Shown here piece by piece: positions 1-8,430 of a DNA stretch of 64,000 nt. Below the pieces are notes generated by a model that did no database searches, had not been told where the DNA came from, and saw only the letters and a program-made list of their open reading frames with translations. This DNA comes from Candidatus Kryptonium sp. (GTDB taxonomy: Bacteria; Bacteroidota; Ignavibacteria; Kryptoniales; Kryptoniaceae): positions 248,001-312,000 of the forward strand of contig JANXBN010000002.1 in assembly GCA_025060635.1 (NCBI GenBank), given 5' to 3'. The first letter of the stretch is position 1. Every line of letters begins with the position of its first letter. The position numbers and the translations under genes were made by a program.

Positions 1-951
1 AACGAGGCCATCTTTGTAGATGTTAAATCCATATTTTTCGGCTTTCCTGTGAAGAATAAATCTTATGTATTCAAGAAAATGGGGGGCAATTCCAGAATAA
101 ATATATTCACGACCGCGATTGAGGTTGAGTGGTTCTTTTCTGGCTTTCTCATATTCTTCTTCAGTTATAAAACCAGTGACGAGCATATTTTTCAAGACGA
201 CATCGCGAATTTTTATAGCTCTGTCTGGATATTCAAACGGATTATATCTTGCAGGTGATCTTAACATTCCAACTAATAAAGCGCATTCAGCGAGTGTTAA
301 TTCACTTGGGCTTTTGCCGAAATAGATGAACGAGGCAGATTCAACTCCATATGCGCTCATTCCAAAATAAGCAATGTTAAGGTACATCTCAAGGATTTCT
401 TCCTTTGTATAAGTTCTCTCAATTTGAATTGCTGTTATCGCTTCACGAATTTTTCTTGTAAGCGAAAGCTCTTGTGAAAGATAAAGATTTCTGGCAAGCT
501 GTTGAGTAATTGTGCTCGCACCCTCGCGAATTCTCAAACTTAAAATGTTCTTCACCATTGCTTTTATAATTCTATCTAAATCAATTCCCCAGTGTTTGTA
601 AAATTTTCTATCCTCAGTTGCTATTAAAGCGTTTATCAAATTTTTAGGTATGCTATCTATCGGAGTGTAAGATCTTTGTTTGATGTAAAATTGTCCGAGG
701 AGTTCTCCGTCGTATGAATAAACCTTTGTCGCGAGCTCTGGAGTTGGATTTTCAAGCTGCTGAAGCGATGGTAGACCTAAAACCAAATAGATAACATATG
801 CGACAAATAAAACTGCAACTGAAATTAAAATTATTCTTTTTATCTTCTCACGCCGTTTCAATTTCTCAAGTATCGTTTTTCTGTAATCAGGATCGTTGAA
901 ATATCGCTCCTTGTCAATTTCACTTTTGAAGTAATCTCTGAACTTCCTCAT
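1..951 (-). CDS. Class A penicillin-binding protein (PBP1A-like), N-terminal part; C-terminus lies outside the window
   Basis: I read this by translating the minus strand from an ATG at 949-951; the frame stays open to base 1 (317 codons). A basic cytoplasmic N-terminus is followed by one membrane anchor (about residues 38-60) and then a GT51 peptidoglycan glycosyltransferase domain. Visible GT51 motifs are TEDRKFYKHWG with the likely catalytic Glu at 113, GASTITQQLARN, a RKIREA segment and KEEILEMYLN. In class A PBPs a transpeptidase domain follows, which would lie beyond the window. The enzyme polymerises lipid II on the outer face of the inner membrane. Its first 32 bases overlap the 3' end of the LpxH-like gene upstream, so the two envelope genes are probably cotranscribed. 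Family assignment is firm; the exact PBP subtype is not. Confidence 0.88.
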   Translation of the reverse strand, partial: MRKFRDYFKSEIDKERYFNDPDYRKTILEKLKRREKIKRIILISVAVLFVAYVIYLVLGLPSLQQLENPTPELATKVYSYDGELLGQFYIKQRSYTPIDSIPKNLINALIATEDRKFYKHWGIDLDRIIKAMVKNILSLRIREGASTITQQLARNLYLSQELSLTRKIREAITAIQIERTYTKEEILEMYLNIAYFGMSAYGVESASFIYFGKSPSELTLAECALLVGMLRSPARYNPFEYPDRAIKIRDVVLKNMLVTGFITEEEYEKARKEPLNLNRGREYIYSGIAPHFLEYIRFILHRKAEKYGFNIYKDGLV

Positions 952-1690
952 TTGCGAAGTTCCATTTTTTTATTTCAAACTCTTCCGAAAAAACTCCGTA
1001 AGTGAAGTTCCACAGCCAGTCGCCGGTGTTGATATAAAATCCATTTCCGATCTTTAAAACAGCAGGTTTATGCAAATGTCCCATCACAACATAATCAAAA
1101 CCTTCTTTAATTTTCTCTGTTGCGAATTCAATTATATCTTTTTCGTCGTTCTTTGAATCCCTATTGATTGAATATTCTCTGCTTTTTCTTGATGAAGCGC
1201 TAGCAAGCCAGAGCCCAAAATCAGGATGAAGTAGAGAAAACAAAGCGATGTTTGTCTTGTTGCGCAAAATCTTTTTGAGAATTTTATATCCCTTATCGCT
1301 TTTTGAAAGCCCATCGCCGTGAACTATGTAAAATTTCTTCCCGTTGATTTCAATTTTCAATTCATCTTTGAAAATTTTTATGCCTATTTCCGATTCAAAA
1401 TAATCGCGAACCCAGAAATCATGATTCCCGAGCACATAAAAGATTTCCACTCCATTATCGGAAAGTTCAGCGAGTTTTCCAAGTGTTCTTGTAAAACCCT
1501 TTGGCACAGCAAGTTTATATTCAAACCAGACATCAAAAAAATCACCCAAGATAAAAAGTTTTTGTGCGGTTTCGCCAACGAGATTAAGAAAACGAACAAG
1601 CTCTATTTCTTTTGCACGATTAGATTCCTTGCTTCCATGCCCAAGATGAACATCAGATATAAAAAATGCTTTTTCCAAATGAAGAACCAA
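920..1690 (-). CDS. lpxH: UDP-2,3-diacylglucosamine diphosphatase-like metallophosphoesterase (LpxH type)
   Basis: A 256-residue calcineurin-like phosphoesterase. The metal-binding blocks are all present in order: DVHLG (13-17), GDFFD (49-53), GNHD (88-91), HGD (124-126) and GHLH (204-207). In this family LpxH hydrolyses UDP-2,3-diacylglucosamine to lipid X in lipid A synthesis at the inner face of the cytoplasmic membrane. The length is close to E. coli LpxH (240). The third block reads GNHD rather than the enterobacterial GNRD, so an LpxH-like phosphatase with another substrate cannot be excluded. It sits between folD and a PBP gene on the same strand and overlaps the PBP start by 32 bases, which fits an envelope role. 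Confidence 0.75.
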   Translation of the reverse strand: MVLHLEKAFFISDVHLGHGSKESNRAKEIELVRFLNLVGETAQKLFILGDFFDVWFEYKLAVPKGFTRTLGKLAELSDNGVEIFYVLGNHDFWVRDYFESEIGIKIFKDELKIEINGKKFYIVHGDGLSKSDKGYKILKKILRNKTNIALFSLLHPDFGLWLASASSRKSREYSINRDSKNDEKDIIEFATEKIKEGFDYVVMGHLHKPAVLKIGNGFYINTGDWLWNFTYGVFSEEFEIKKWNFANEEVQRLLQK

Positions 1691-1733
1691 ATTTTGTTTG
1701 TGTTAAATTTAATCTTCCGGATTTACCGTTAAA

Positions 1734-2642
1734 TCAAGTGAAACTTTCAACTCCTTTGAACTTAACTTGATTCATTGTTGCTTTTAGGGTATTTTTCATA
1801 AGCATTGCGATCGTCATAGGACCGACTCCGCCAGGCACTGGGGTTATAGCTCCGGCAACTTCGTAAGCTGATTCAAAATGGACATCTCCGACGAGTTTAT
1901 AACCTTTTTCAGAGGTTGGATCGTCAACACGATTAACGCCGACATCAATGACAACGGCTCCAGGTTTTATCATATCGCCTTTTATGAACTCTGGGCTTCC
2001 CATTGCAGCTATTAAAATATCGGCCTGTTTTGTGAAATAAGAAATATCTTTTGTCCCTGTATGACACACTGTGACAGTGGCATTTGCCCATTCTTTCTTT
2101 TGGATCAAGATATTTGCAATTGGTTTACCGACTATATTGCTTCTTCCAACTACTACAACATGTTTTCCGGCAGGATTAATTCCACTTCTTTTCAAAAGTT
2201 CTTGAATTCCCGCCGGGGTGCAGGGAAGATAAGTGTCTAAACCTATCACAAGTTTTCCGACATTTACAGGATGAAATCCGTCAACATCTTTGATTGGATC
2301 AATCGTTTGTAAAATTTTTTGCTCGTTAATATGCGATGGAAGCGGAAGTTGGACTAAAATTCCATGGATTTTAGGATCAGAATTTAAAGCGTTAATTTTT
2401 TCAATTACTTCGTTTTCAGGTGTTTCTGATGGAAGTTTTAGAGTTATAGAATAGAAGCCAAGTTCCTCGCAAGCTTTTCCTTTCATTTTCACATAGACCT
2501 GGGATGCTGGATTATCACCGACGAGTATGAAAGCAAGCCCCGGGATGACGCCGGTTTCATTGAAAAGTGCTTCTGCTTGTTGTTTGACTTCTTGTTTGAT
2601 CTCTTCAGAGATTTTCTTCCCATTGATTATTTGTGCTGGCAT
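1734..2642 (-). CDS. folD: Bifunctional methylenetetrahydrofolate dehydrogenase / methenyltetrahydrofolate cyclohydrolase
   Basis: This 302-residue cytosolic enzyme interconverts 5,10-methylene-, methenyl- and 10-formyl-tetrahydrofolate using NADP. Typical FolD blocks are visible: YVKMKGKACEELGF with the catalytic Lys, GILVQLPLP, the PCTPAG segment, VVVVGRSNIVGKP of the nucleotide-binding fold, and GAITPVPGGVGPMT near the C-terminus. Length is normal for the family. The ATG at 2642 lies inside the 3' end of ymdB (38-base overlap), so the two are probably translated from one mRNA. One-carbon metabolism also appears at gcvT (15916-17007). Confidence 0.95.
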   Translation of the reverse strand: MPAQIINGKKISEEIKQEVKQQAEALFNETGVIPGLAFILVGDNPASQVYVKMKGKACEELGFYSITLKLPSETPENEVIEKINALNSDPKIHGILVQLPLPSHINEQKILQTIDPIKDVDGFHPVNVGKLVIGLDTYLPCTPAGIQELLKRSGINPAGKHVVVVGRSNIVGKPIANILIQKKEWANATVTVCHTGTKDISYFTKQADILIAAMGSPEFIKGDMIKPGAVVIDVGVNRVDDPTSEKGYKLVGDVHFESAYEVAGAITPVPGGVGPMTIAMLMKNTLKATMNQVKFKGVESFT

Positions 2643-3465
2643 TTTGGAGTGCTCCTTCGTTTATTGTTCTATTAAATTCGGGGTAAATTATATTCTCAAT
2701 TCGTAGCGCTTTCCCAGTTTGAGAATCAACAGTGAGAAAAACGGCTGAAAATTTTACATCGTTTTGCGCAACTTCATACTTGTGTGGTGTTTGATAAAGA
2801 AATCTCAAAATTGATGCTCTTTTTTCCATCCCGATTACAGAATCATAAGGGCCTGTCATCCCGATGTCGGTTATATATCCAGTTCCATTAGGTAAGATTC
2901 GCGCGTCAGCAGTTGGAATGTGGGTATGCGTTCCGAGCACAGCGCTAACTCTTCCATCAAGATACCAACCCATAGCCATTTTTTCAGCAGTGGCATCTGC
3001 GTGCATATCAACGATTATAACTTTTGTCTCTTTTGTTATTTTAGCAAGAGCCATTTCCATTGCTCTAAAAGGACAATCAATGGGGTAAAGAAAAACTCTT
3101 CCTTGAAGATTGACAACAGCAACTTTACCTTTTCCATTTTGAAGTTTATAAATAACATAGCCTTTACCGTAAGTTCCTTTGGGATAATTCAGCGGTCTTA
3201 AGATGTTTGGTTCGTTTATGAGATAATCCTTTACTTGTTGTAATTTGTCCCAGACATGATTTCCGGTTGTTATTACATTTACACCAGCTTGAAAAAGGCG
3301 TTGAGCTGTTTCTGGTGTTATACCTTTTCCGTCAGCAAGATTTTCACCATTTGCAACGCAAAAATCTATTTTATATTCTTTCTTGAAGTTCGGTAGTAGC
3401 ATTTCAACAATTCTTAAACCTGGTTCGCCAACAACATCTCCAATGAAAAGAATGTTTATTTCCAT
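2605..3465 (-). CDS. ymdB: YmdB-family metallophosphoesterase
   Basis: A 286-residue protein of the TIGR00282/YmdB family. Metal-binding motifs are visible: FIGDVVGEPG, NGENLADGKG, TGNHVWD, VDMHADATAEK and GTHTHIPTADARI. Characterised YmdB proteins have 2',3'-cyclic nucleotide phosphodiesterase activity and affect RNA levels. I chose the ATG at 3465 because the family begins at the IxFIGD strand; an in-frame ATG at 3498 would add 11 basic residues. The C-terminus has about 20 extra residues, encoded where the gene overlaps folD. No clear Shine-Dalgarno site precedes either start. It leads a minus-strand set running through folD, the LpxH-like gene and the PBP gene. Confidence 0.88.
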   Translation of the reverse strand: MEINILFIGDVVGEPGLRIVEMLLPNFKKEYKIDFCVANGENLADGKGITPETAQRLFQAGVNVITTGNHVWDKLQQVKDYLINEPNILRPLNYPKGTYGKGYVIYKLQNGKGKVAVVNLQGRVFLYPIDCPFRAMEMALAKITKETKVIIVDMHADATAEKMAMGWYLDGRVSAVLGTHTHIPTADARILPNGTGYITDIGMTGPYDSVIGMEKRASILRFLYQTPHKYEVAQNDVKFSAVFLTVDSQTGKALRIENIIYPEFNRTINEGALQNASTNNQWEENL

Positions 3466-3615
3466 GATGCGAGAGCGGATGAATTTGTTTTTAAACATAA
3501 ATAATATAGCAAAACGAGATCTTAAATAAAAGCGCCGGGGCGAAAGATGTTTACGCGCGGGTGGTGTGAAGTTTAAAATTTTTGTTTTTGGAAAGGTGGG
3601 AGATTATCAAAATTA

Positions 3616-3640
3616 AAAAGCCCGGCTTAAACCGGGCTTT
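3616..3640 (-). terminator. Intrinsic terminator after the GlmU-like gene
   Basis: An inverted repeat with a GCCCGG/CCGGGC core (AAAGCCCGG, seven-base loop, CCGGGCTTT) is followed on the minus strand by a T-rich run. It begins 8 bases past the stop of the gene at 3648-4910. Confidence 0.85.
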
Positions 3641-3647
3641 AGAAAGA

Positions 3648-4910
3648 TTAATCTTTTACTCCGTTTTTATCTCTTTCTTCCTGTGTTAGTTCAAAAACTT
3701 TTCTAAAAAGTTTCTCGTCAATCTCGGTAAACTGAATTTTCCTCCTTGCCATTACTCTTTTTGCAACTTCTATTGCTTTATCAATTCTGTATGTCACGAA
3801 TCCATCTTCAGCTCCGCCCCAGGAGAACGAAGGAACAAATTTCGGTGGAAGCCCAGCACCATAGATATTGCAACTTACCCCGACGACAGTCCCGGTGTTG
3901 AACATAGTGTTTATTCCACTCTTTGAGTGATCTCCCATTGTTAAGCCAACGAACATAGAACCGCTATCTACAAGTTCACCATCAATATAAACTTTGACAT
4001 TACCATAGTCATTTTTTAAATCGCTGTTGTTTGTATCGGCCCCAATGTTAACCCAAGTTCCGAGGTATGAATGTCCTATAAATCCTTCATGTTGTTTGTT
4101 TGAATATGCGTGAATTATAGATGCCTCAACTTCACCACCGACTTTACAAACAGGACCGATGCTTGTATTTTCATAAATTTTTGCTGAAACTTTTATCAAA
4201 CTATCATCCCCAATATACGCTGGTCCCTCAATTACAGCGTTTGGAAGGATCTTTACATTTTTACCGATGTATATCGGTCCGTTTTCGGCATCAAGCACGA
4301 CGCCCGGCTTTATCTTTGCTCCTTCTTCAATATGAATGAAATGTTCATTTAAAAGGTGAGCACCGTCATAAACCTTACCTAATTTCTTCGCCTTTCCTTC
4401 GGTTAGTATATTGAAATCAATCAAAATTTGCTCACCGTTATTATTTACAAGTTCCCAAGGATAGGTTATTAGCTTAACATTTGTCTCAATTTTTTCAAAT
4501 CCATCAAGGTCAGAATTTGAAAAAGGTTTGCCGAATTTACTTTTAAATTTTTGCAAATTTTCGCCCGTTGCCCAGAACGCGACGACTTCACCATCTTTGA
4601 CAAAAGCGATGTCTTTTCCGTTATATTTGAACTTATCTGCAAGATGTGGCTCCGCTAAAACTCTGCCATTTATGAATAAAACTTGATCAACTCCAGAGGG
4701 AATTTCATTGACATAAAAGTTTGGATAATCTCTTTTTAGAAGATCGGTTAAATAATCCCGTGCGTGTAGAATTACGGTTGGACTTGAAAAACTTCTTATA
4801 ATTTTGTCTTTCAACAAAGTAATGCCACAACGAAGCTCATATACAGGGCGAAAGTATACGAGAGGTAGAAGTTTTCTGTATTTTTCATCTTCAAATATGC
4901 AGATATTCAT
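3648..4910 (-). CDS. GlmU-like putative sugar nucleotidyltransferase with a left-handed beta-helix domain
   Basis: About 420 residues. The C-terminal half (about 210-370) has the isoleucine-patch hexapeptide pattern of a left-handed beta-helix acyltransferase (for example PIYIGKNVKILPNAVIEGP). The N-terminal half resembles the nucleotidyltransferase part of the GlmU-like family found in Bacteroidota and Chlorobi. The canonical pyrophosphorylase loop GxGTRM is absent: the protein starts MNICIFEDEKYRKLLPL, followed by FRPVYELRCG. I chose the ATG at 4910 because the longer frame to 5036 would overlap nagB and the terminator in the gap. It lies directly downstream of nagB, which fits amino-sugar metabolism, but I would not assign GlmU activity. 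Confidence 0.75.
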   Translation of the reverse strand: MNICIFEDEKYRKLLPLVYFRPVYELRCGITLLKDKIIRSFSSPTVILHARDYLTDLLKRDYPNFYVNEIPSGVDQVLFINGRVLAEPHLADKFKYNGKDIAFVKDGEVVAFWATGENLQKFKSKFGKPFSNSDLDGFEKIETNVKLITYPWELVNNNGEQILIDFNILTEGKAKKLGKVYDGAHLLNEHFIHIEEGAKIKPGVVLDAENGPIYIGKNVKILPNAVIEGPAYIGDDSLIKVSAKIYENTSIGPVCKVGGEVEASIIHAYSNKQHEGFIGHSYLGTWVNIGADTNNSDLKNDYGNVKVYIDGELVDSGSMFVGLTMGDHSKSGINTMFNTGTVVGVSCNIYGAGLPPKFVPSFSWGGAEDGFVTYRIDKAIEVAKRVMARRKIQFTEIDEKLFRKVFELTQEERDKNGVKD

Positions 4911-4943
4911 CGCTGTATTTTCTAAATTAGTTTTTGATAGAAA

Positions 4944-4972
4944 GGGGACTGCTTCATCGTGAAGCAATCCCC
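4944..4972 (-). terminator. Probable terminator or attenuator between nagB and the GlmU-like gene
   Basis: On the minus strand GGGGATTGCTTC and GAAGCAGTCCCC form a 12-bp stem with one G-T pair and a five-base loop, followed by TTTCT. It begins 12 bases past the nagB stop and ends just before the next start, so it may reduce rather than abolish read-through. Confidence 0.6.
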
Positions 4973-4983
4973 GCTTAAAAAAT

Positions 4984-5766
4984 TTATCCGTAATAGACGA
5001 ATTCAGCTGAGAGCTTTGAAGCAGCTTTTTTATCAAGAATTATAATTGCCTTTCTATGCATTTGCAACATTGAAGCAGGGCACATTGCAGTGACGGGTCC
5101 TTCAACCGCTGCTTTTACTGCGTCTGCTTTGCCTTCGCCACTTGCAAGCAAAATCACTTCTTTAGCTTCCATTATCGTTCCAATTCCCATAGTTATCGCA
5201 TACTTTGGAACTTCATCTATACTTTTGAAAAATCTTGAATTATCTTGTCTTGTTTTTTCTGTTAAGGTTTTAATTCTTGTCCTTGAACCGAGCGATGAAC
5301 CTGGCTCATTGAAAGCGATATGTCCATTTGCTCCGATGCCAAGAATTTGTAAATCAATTCCTCCAAACTTCTTTATCTGCTCTTCATACCATTGGCAGTA
5401 CGCTTCAACTTTCGGGTCAGTTTCATATGGACTAATTTTCAAATCGCCAAACATTCCTTGGGGGATATGAACATTTGCTGGATTGATATTGATATGTTTG
5501 AATAAATTCTCCCACATAAAATAATGGTAGCTCTGGTCGTGTTCAGGTGGCAATCCGATATATTCATCAAGGTTAAAAGTTACAACCTTTGAAAAATCAA
5601 GTCCTTCTTCTTTGTGCATTCTTATAAGTTCTTTGTAAAGTCCAAGTGGTGTGCTACCAGTTGCAAGCCCGAGGACAAGATTTGGCTTCTTGCGAATTCT
5701 GTCAGCAACGATTTTTGCAGCTTCCTTACTCATTGCGTCGTAATCTTCCTTTACGATTACAAGCAT
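4984..5766 (-). CDS. nagB: Glucosamine-6-phosphate deaminase
   Basis: This 260-residue enzyme converts glucosamine-6-phosphate to fructose-6-phosphate and ammonia in the cytosol. Motifs seen: GLATGSTPLGLYKEL at the phosphate site, FNLDEYIGL with the catalytic Asp, and LGIGANGHIAFNEPGS with the catalytic His/Glu region. Length matches the family (about 240-266). A GGAGG Shine-Dalgarno site lies just upstream of the ATG at 5766. It is followed by a hairpin and then the GlmU-like gene on the same strand. Confidence 0.95.
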   Translation of the reverse strand: MLVIVKEDYDAMSKEAAKIVADRIRKKPNLVLGLATGSTPLGLYKELIRMHKEEGLDFSKVVTFNLDEYIGLPPEHDQSYHYFMWENLFKHININPANVHIPQGMFGDLKISPYETDPKVEAYCQWYEEQIKKFGGIDLQILGIGANGHIAFNEPGSSLGSRTRIKTLTEKTRQDNSRFFKSIDEVPKYAITMGIGTIMEAKEVILLASGEGKADAVKAAVEGPVTAMCPASMLQMHRKAIIILDKKAASKLSAEFVYYG

Positions 5767-5823
5767 TTTAATTTTCCTCCGTTTTAGTTTTTGATTTTTA
5801 TGTTTAAAAGATTGCTTATATAC

Positions 5824-5855
5824 AAAAAAAGGGAGGCGAATGCCCTCCCTTTTTA
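5824..5855 (-). terminator. Intrinsic terminator after rpmE (symmetrical)
   Basis: GGGAGG and CCTCCC stems are extended by an A run on one side and a T run on the other, so it could work on both strands. It lies 22 bases past the rpmE stop on the minus strand. Confidence 0.8.
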
Positions 5856-5877
5856 TAAATTTAGCTAAAAATCAGGG

Positions 5878-6102
5878 CTATTCGCCTTTGTTTTCTTGAT
5901 AGTGCTTTGCATAGCGTCTCATAAAGCGCTCAACTCTACCAGCGGTGTCAACGAGTTTCTGCTTTCCTGTAAAAAACGGATGACAATTTGAACAAATCTC
6001 AACTTTGATAACTCCACCAACTGTTGATCTTGTTTCAAAAGTGTTTCCGCAAACGCACGCAATCACTGCCTTCTTATAAGGCGGATGAATTCCTTTTTTC
6101 AT
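5878..6102 (-). CDS. rpmE: 50S ribosomal protein L31, zinc-binding type
   Basis: A 74-residue protein starting [12 protein letters not shown]. Four zinc-type cysteines are visible in CVCGNTF and CSNCHPFF, so this is the C+ form of L31. The C-terminal [12 protein letters not shown] segment is typical. It is a monocistronic unit with its own promoter (6137-6168) and terminator (5824-5855). Confidence 0.96.
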   Translation of the reverse strand: MKKGIHPPYKKAVIACVCGNTFETRSTVGGVIKVEICSNCHPFFTGKQKLVDTAGRVERFMRRYAKHYQENKGE

Positions 6103-6136
6103 CTTGATCTCCTTGTGTTGTTTATTTTTTCGCTTT

Positions 6137-6168
6137 TAAATATAATCAAAATGTCATTTAAAGACAAG
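6137..6168 (-). promoter_or_regulatory. Bacteroidota-type promoter for rpmE
   Basis: On the minus strand: CTTG, a 20-base spacer, then TATATTTA. This is close to the Bacteroidota -33 TTTG / -7 TAnnTTTG consensus and lies 35-66 bases upstream of the rpmE start. Confidence 0.5.
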
Positions 6169-6280
6169 GAAAATGCCCTCAAATTCAGTGAATTTTTCAA
6201 AATCGCATTTTTCCCAAAAAATTATTTGCTTTTTATTGATCAAAAAATTATAAATTTTCGCAAAAAAGCATTTAAAACCG

Positions 6281-6742
6281 ATGAAAATTTTCAAATTTGA
6301 AACACAGCAGTTAATTCCTGCATCAATTGATGTGGTGTGGGATTTCTTTTCAAATCCAAGAAATTTGAAAATCATTACGCCTCCTTATATGCGTTTTGAC
6401 ATTCTAAACGAGATTCCAGATGAGATGGAAGAAGGTATGATAATTATTTACACGGTTAGCCCTTTGTTTAACATTCCAATGCGATGGGTGACTGAGATAA
6501 CTTATGTTGAGCCGAAAGTATTTTTCGTTGATGAACAACGCTTCGGTCCGTATAAGTTTTGGCATCATAAACATAAATTTTTCCCAGTTGAAGGTGGAAC
6601 TTTGATGATTGATTTAGTTCATTATATGCTACCAGTGCCTTTGATTGATGGAATTTTAAATAAATTGTTAATCGCGCCTCGGATCAGGGAAATTTTTGAA
6701 TTTAGGAGAAACAAAATAAAAGAAATTTTCGGTGAAAAATAA
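6281..6742 (+). CDS. SRPBCC (START/Bet v1-like) family protein
   Basis: A 153-residue protein beginning MKIFKFETQQLIPASIDVVW, the usual first strand and helix of SRPBCC ligand-binding folds (DVVWDFFSNPRNLKIITPP). Members bind hydrophobic ligands or act as cyclase/aromatase-like proteins; nothing here indicates the ligand. No signal peptide or membrane segment is seen. It stands alone, divergent from rpmE and convergent with the HlyD-type gene, and ends at a shared hairpin. Function unknown. Confidence 0.75.
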   Translation: MKIFKFETQQLIPASIDVVWDFFSNPRNLKIITPPYMRFDILNEIPDEMEEGMIIIYTVSPLFNIPMRWVTEITYVEPKVFFVDEQRFGPYKFWHHKHKFFPVEGGTLMIDLVHYMLPVPLIDGILNKLLIAPRIREIFEFRRNKIKEIFGEK

Positions 6743-6746
6743 AAAA

Positions 6747-6767
6747 GGGCAGGTGTTAAACCTGCCC
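6747..6767 (-). terminator. Intrinsic terminator between convergent genes
   Basis: GGGCAGGT and ACCTGCCC form a perfect stem. On the minus strand it is followed by a run of six T, so it mainly ends the adaptor operon (stop at 6778); it could also act on the plus-strand SRPBCC gene. Confidence 0.82.
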
Positions 6768-6777
6768 TGTTAAGTAA

Positions 6778-8067
6778 TTAAAATGGTGTCCTTCCTCTAA
6801 ACTGGAAAGGTTGGGGTGTTTGAGGATTGTTTACAGTAGTGGTTGGAAATGCATAACCTGTTATTATTTCGTCGCCTTCTTTTAAATTTCCACCAACTAT
6901 TTCAGTATAATTTCCATCTGTTATGCCAGTTCTTACGAATACTGGTTTTGGATTTTTATTTTCATCAAGAACCCATATAGTTGCTCTGTTTCCGCCGGGG
7001 AAGCCACCACCGAAGCGTGGTCCACCTTGTCCCTGTTGTGCTTGTCCGAAAAAGCCAGGTCCACCACCTTCTTGTTGTCTCCTTTTCATAAACTCTTCTC
7101 TTCTTCTTTGCATTTCTTCCATCGCTTTTGCAAAGCGTTTATCCTCGGGATCTGGTTTAAATCTTAAAGCTTGATTTGGAATTCTCAAAACATTTTCGCG
7201 CTTATCTATCAAAATCCTAACATTTGCAGTCATTCCCGGTCGCAGTTTTAAATCGTTATTATCAACATCTATAATCACGGCGTAGTTTATCACATTTTGA
7301 ACATTAATAGGTTGCAACCGAACTTGTGCAACTCTTCCGACGAAAGTTTCCTCTGGATAAGCATCAACAGTGAAAAGGACAGTTTGCCCAGGTTTGACTT
7401 TTCCGATATCAGCTTCATCAACATTTGCTTCAACTCTCATTTTTCTTAAGTCATTTGCAATCGTGAAAAGGGTTGGAGCTTGCAAACTTGCAGCGACAGT
7501 TTGTCCAACATCAACATTTCTTGATATTACGATTCCATCTATAGGTGAATAAATTGTTGAATACTTTAAATTTACTCTTGCTCTTTCAAGTTGGGCTTCT
7601 GCAGATTTTAGTTGTGCAAGTGCCGTTTCATAATTTGTTAACGCTTGATCATAATCTGCTTGTGAGACAAGGTTTTTCGCAAAAAGCTCTTTTATCCTGC
7701 TTAAATCACGCTGTGCTTGATTTACTTGTGCCCTTGCTCTTTCAACCTGAGCTTCAGCATCTTTGACTTGCGCTGCAAGAAAAGTTGAATCAAGTTGTGC
7801 AATTATTTGTCCTTTTTTCACGACATCGTTGAAATCAACATATATCTTTGCAATTGTCCCTGATACCTGCGTCCCGACTTGAACGAGAGTAACAGGATTT
7901 AATGTCCCGGTTGTGGTCACATATACTTCAATTGTGCCAACATCTGCTTTTGCTGTTTTAAGTTGAAGGTTTCCTGACTTTCTGTTGTTAAGATAAAATG
8001 CAACAGCAAGCCCAGCCACAATTAAGACCAAAACTATTATTAAAACACGAATGAGTTTCTTCTTCAT
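6778..8067 (-). CDS. HlyD/MacA-type periplasmic adaptor subunit of an efflux system
   Basis: A 429-residue membrane fusion protein: N-terminal membrane anchor (about 6-27), a beta-barrel/lipoyl start (TGTLNPVTLVQVGTQVSG), a long alpha-helical hairpin rich in Ala/Gln (about 90-165), the second lipoyl half (YSTIYSPIDGIVISRNVDVGQTV) and the barrel domain. Such proteins bridge an inner-membrane pump to an outer-membrane channel. Residues about 316-363 are an unusual Arg/Glu then Gly/Gln/Phe-rich low-complexity insertion before the membrane-proximal domain. No pump or channel gene is adjacent. It is the last gene of the sigma/anti-sigma operon, so it is probably induced by envelope stress. A GGAGG site precedes the start. 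Confidence 0.85.
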   Translation of the reverse strand: MKKKLIRVLIIVLVLIVAGLAVAFYLNNRKSGNLQLKTAKADVGTIEVYVTTTGTLNPVTLVQVGTQVSGTIAKIYVDFNDVVKKGQIIAQLDSTFLAAQVKDAEAQVERARAQVNQAQRDLSRIKELFAKNLVSQADYDQALTNYETALAQLKSAEAQLERARVNLKYSTIYSPIDGIVISRNVDVGQTVAASLQAPTLFTIANDLRKMRVEANVDEADIGKVKPGQTVLFTVDAYPEETFVGRVAQVRLQPINVQNVINYAVIIDVDNNDLKLRPGMTANVRILIDKRENVLRIPNQALRFKPDPEDKRFAKAMEEMQRRREEFMKRRQQEGGGPGFFGQAQQGQGGPRFGGGFPGGNRATIWVLDENKNPKPVFVRTGITDGNYTEIVGGNLKEGDEIITGYAFPTTTVNNPQTPQPFQFRGRTPF

Positions 8068-8073
8068 CTTTTA

Positions 8074-8430
8074 TTACCTCCGTCCATTTTTTTCTGTTTC
8101 TTTTATCATCTTTTCAAATTCATTAATTTGTTCTGGCGTTAAAATTGCTCTTATTGAATCGCGAAGTGCACTTTTAAGAGAATCAAATTTGGGACGAAAT
8201 TCTCTACTTAAGTTCTTGAATTCCCTTTGCGACCAACTTAAAATAGAATCAAGGCGAACCTGTTGCTCTTGGTTTAGCTTCAATCGTTCAATGAGCTCTT
8301 TTCTATATTCTTTTAGTCCTCTCCTTGGATGATGTTTCAATAGAAAAGTTCTATCCACCAAGATTCCGAGACCAAAACCAATTAAGATGCATACTATTAC
8401 AAGAATTATCGCCTTGGTTTTACTGCTCAT
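8074..8430 (-). CDS. Membrane-anchored Spy/CpxP-like (LTxxQ-type) periplasmic protein
   Basis: 118 residues: an N-terminal membrane anchor (about 6-28), then a charged helical periplasmic part. RLKLNQEQQVRLDSI and AILTPEQINEFEKMI resemble the paired LTxxQ motifs of Spy/CpxP/CnrX-type stress chaperones and metal sensors. The start overlaps the anti-sigma gene by 4 bases and is preceded by GGAGGG. Position between the anti-sigma factor and an efflux adaptor suggests envelope-stress sensing. The family link rests on the motif pattern only. Confidence 0.65.
   Translation of the reverse strand: MSSKTKAIILVIVCILIGFGLGILVDRTFLLKHHPRRGLKEYRKELIERLKLNQEQQVRLDSILSWSQREFKNLSREFRPKFDSLKSALRDSIRAILTPEQINEFEKMIKETEKNGRR

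Noticed and set aside
4911-5036. A longer N-terminus for the GlmU-like gene
   Set aside because: It would overlap nagB and run through the terminator-like hairpin; family-like sequence begins at MNICIFEDE.
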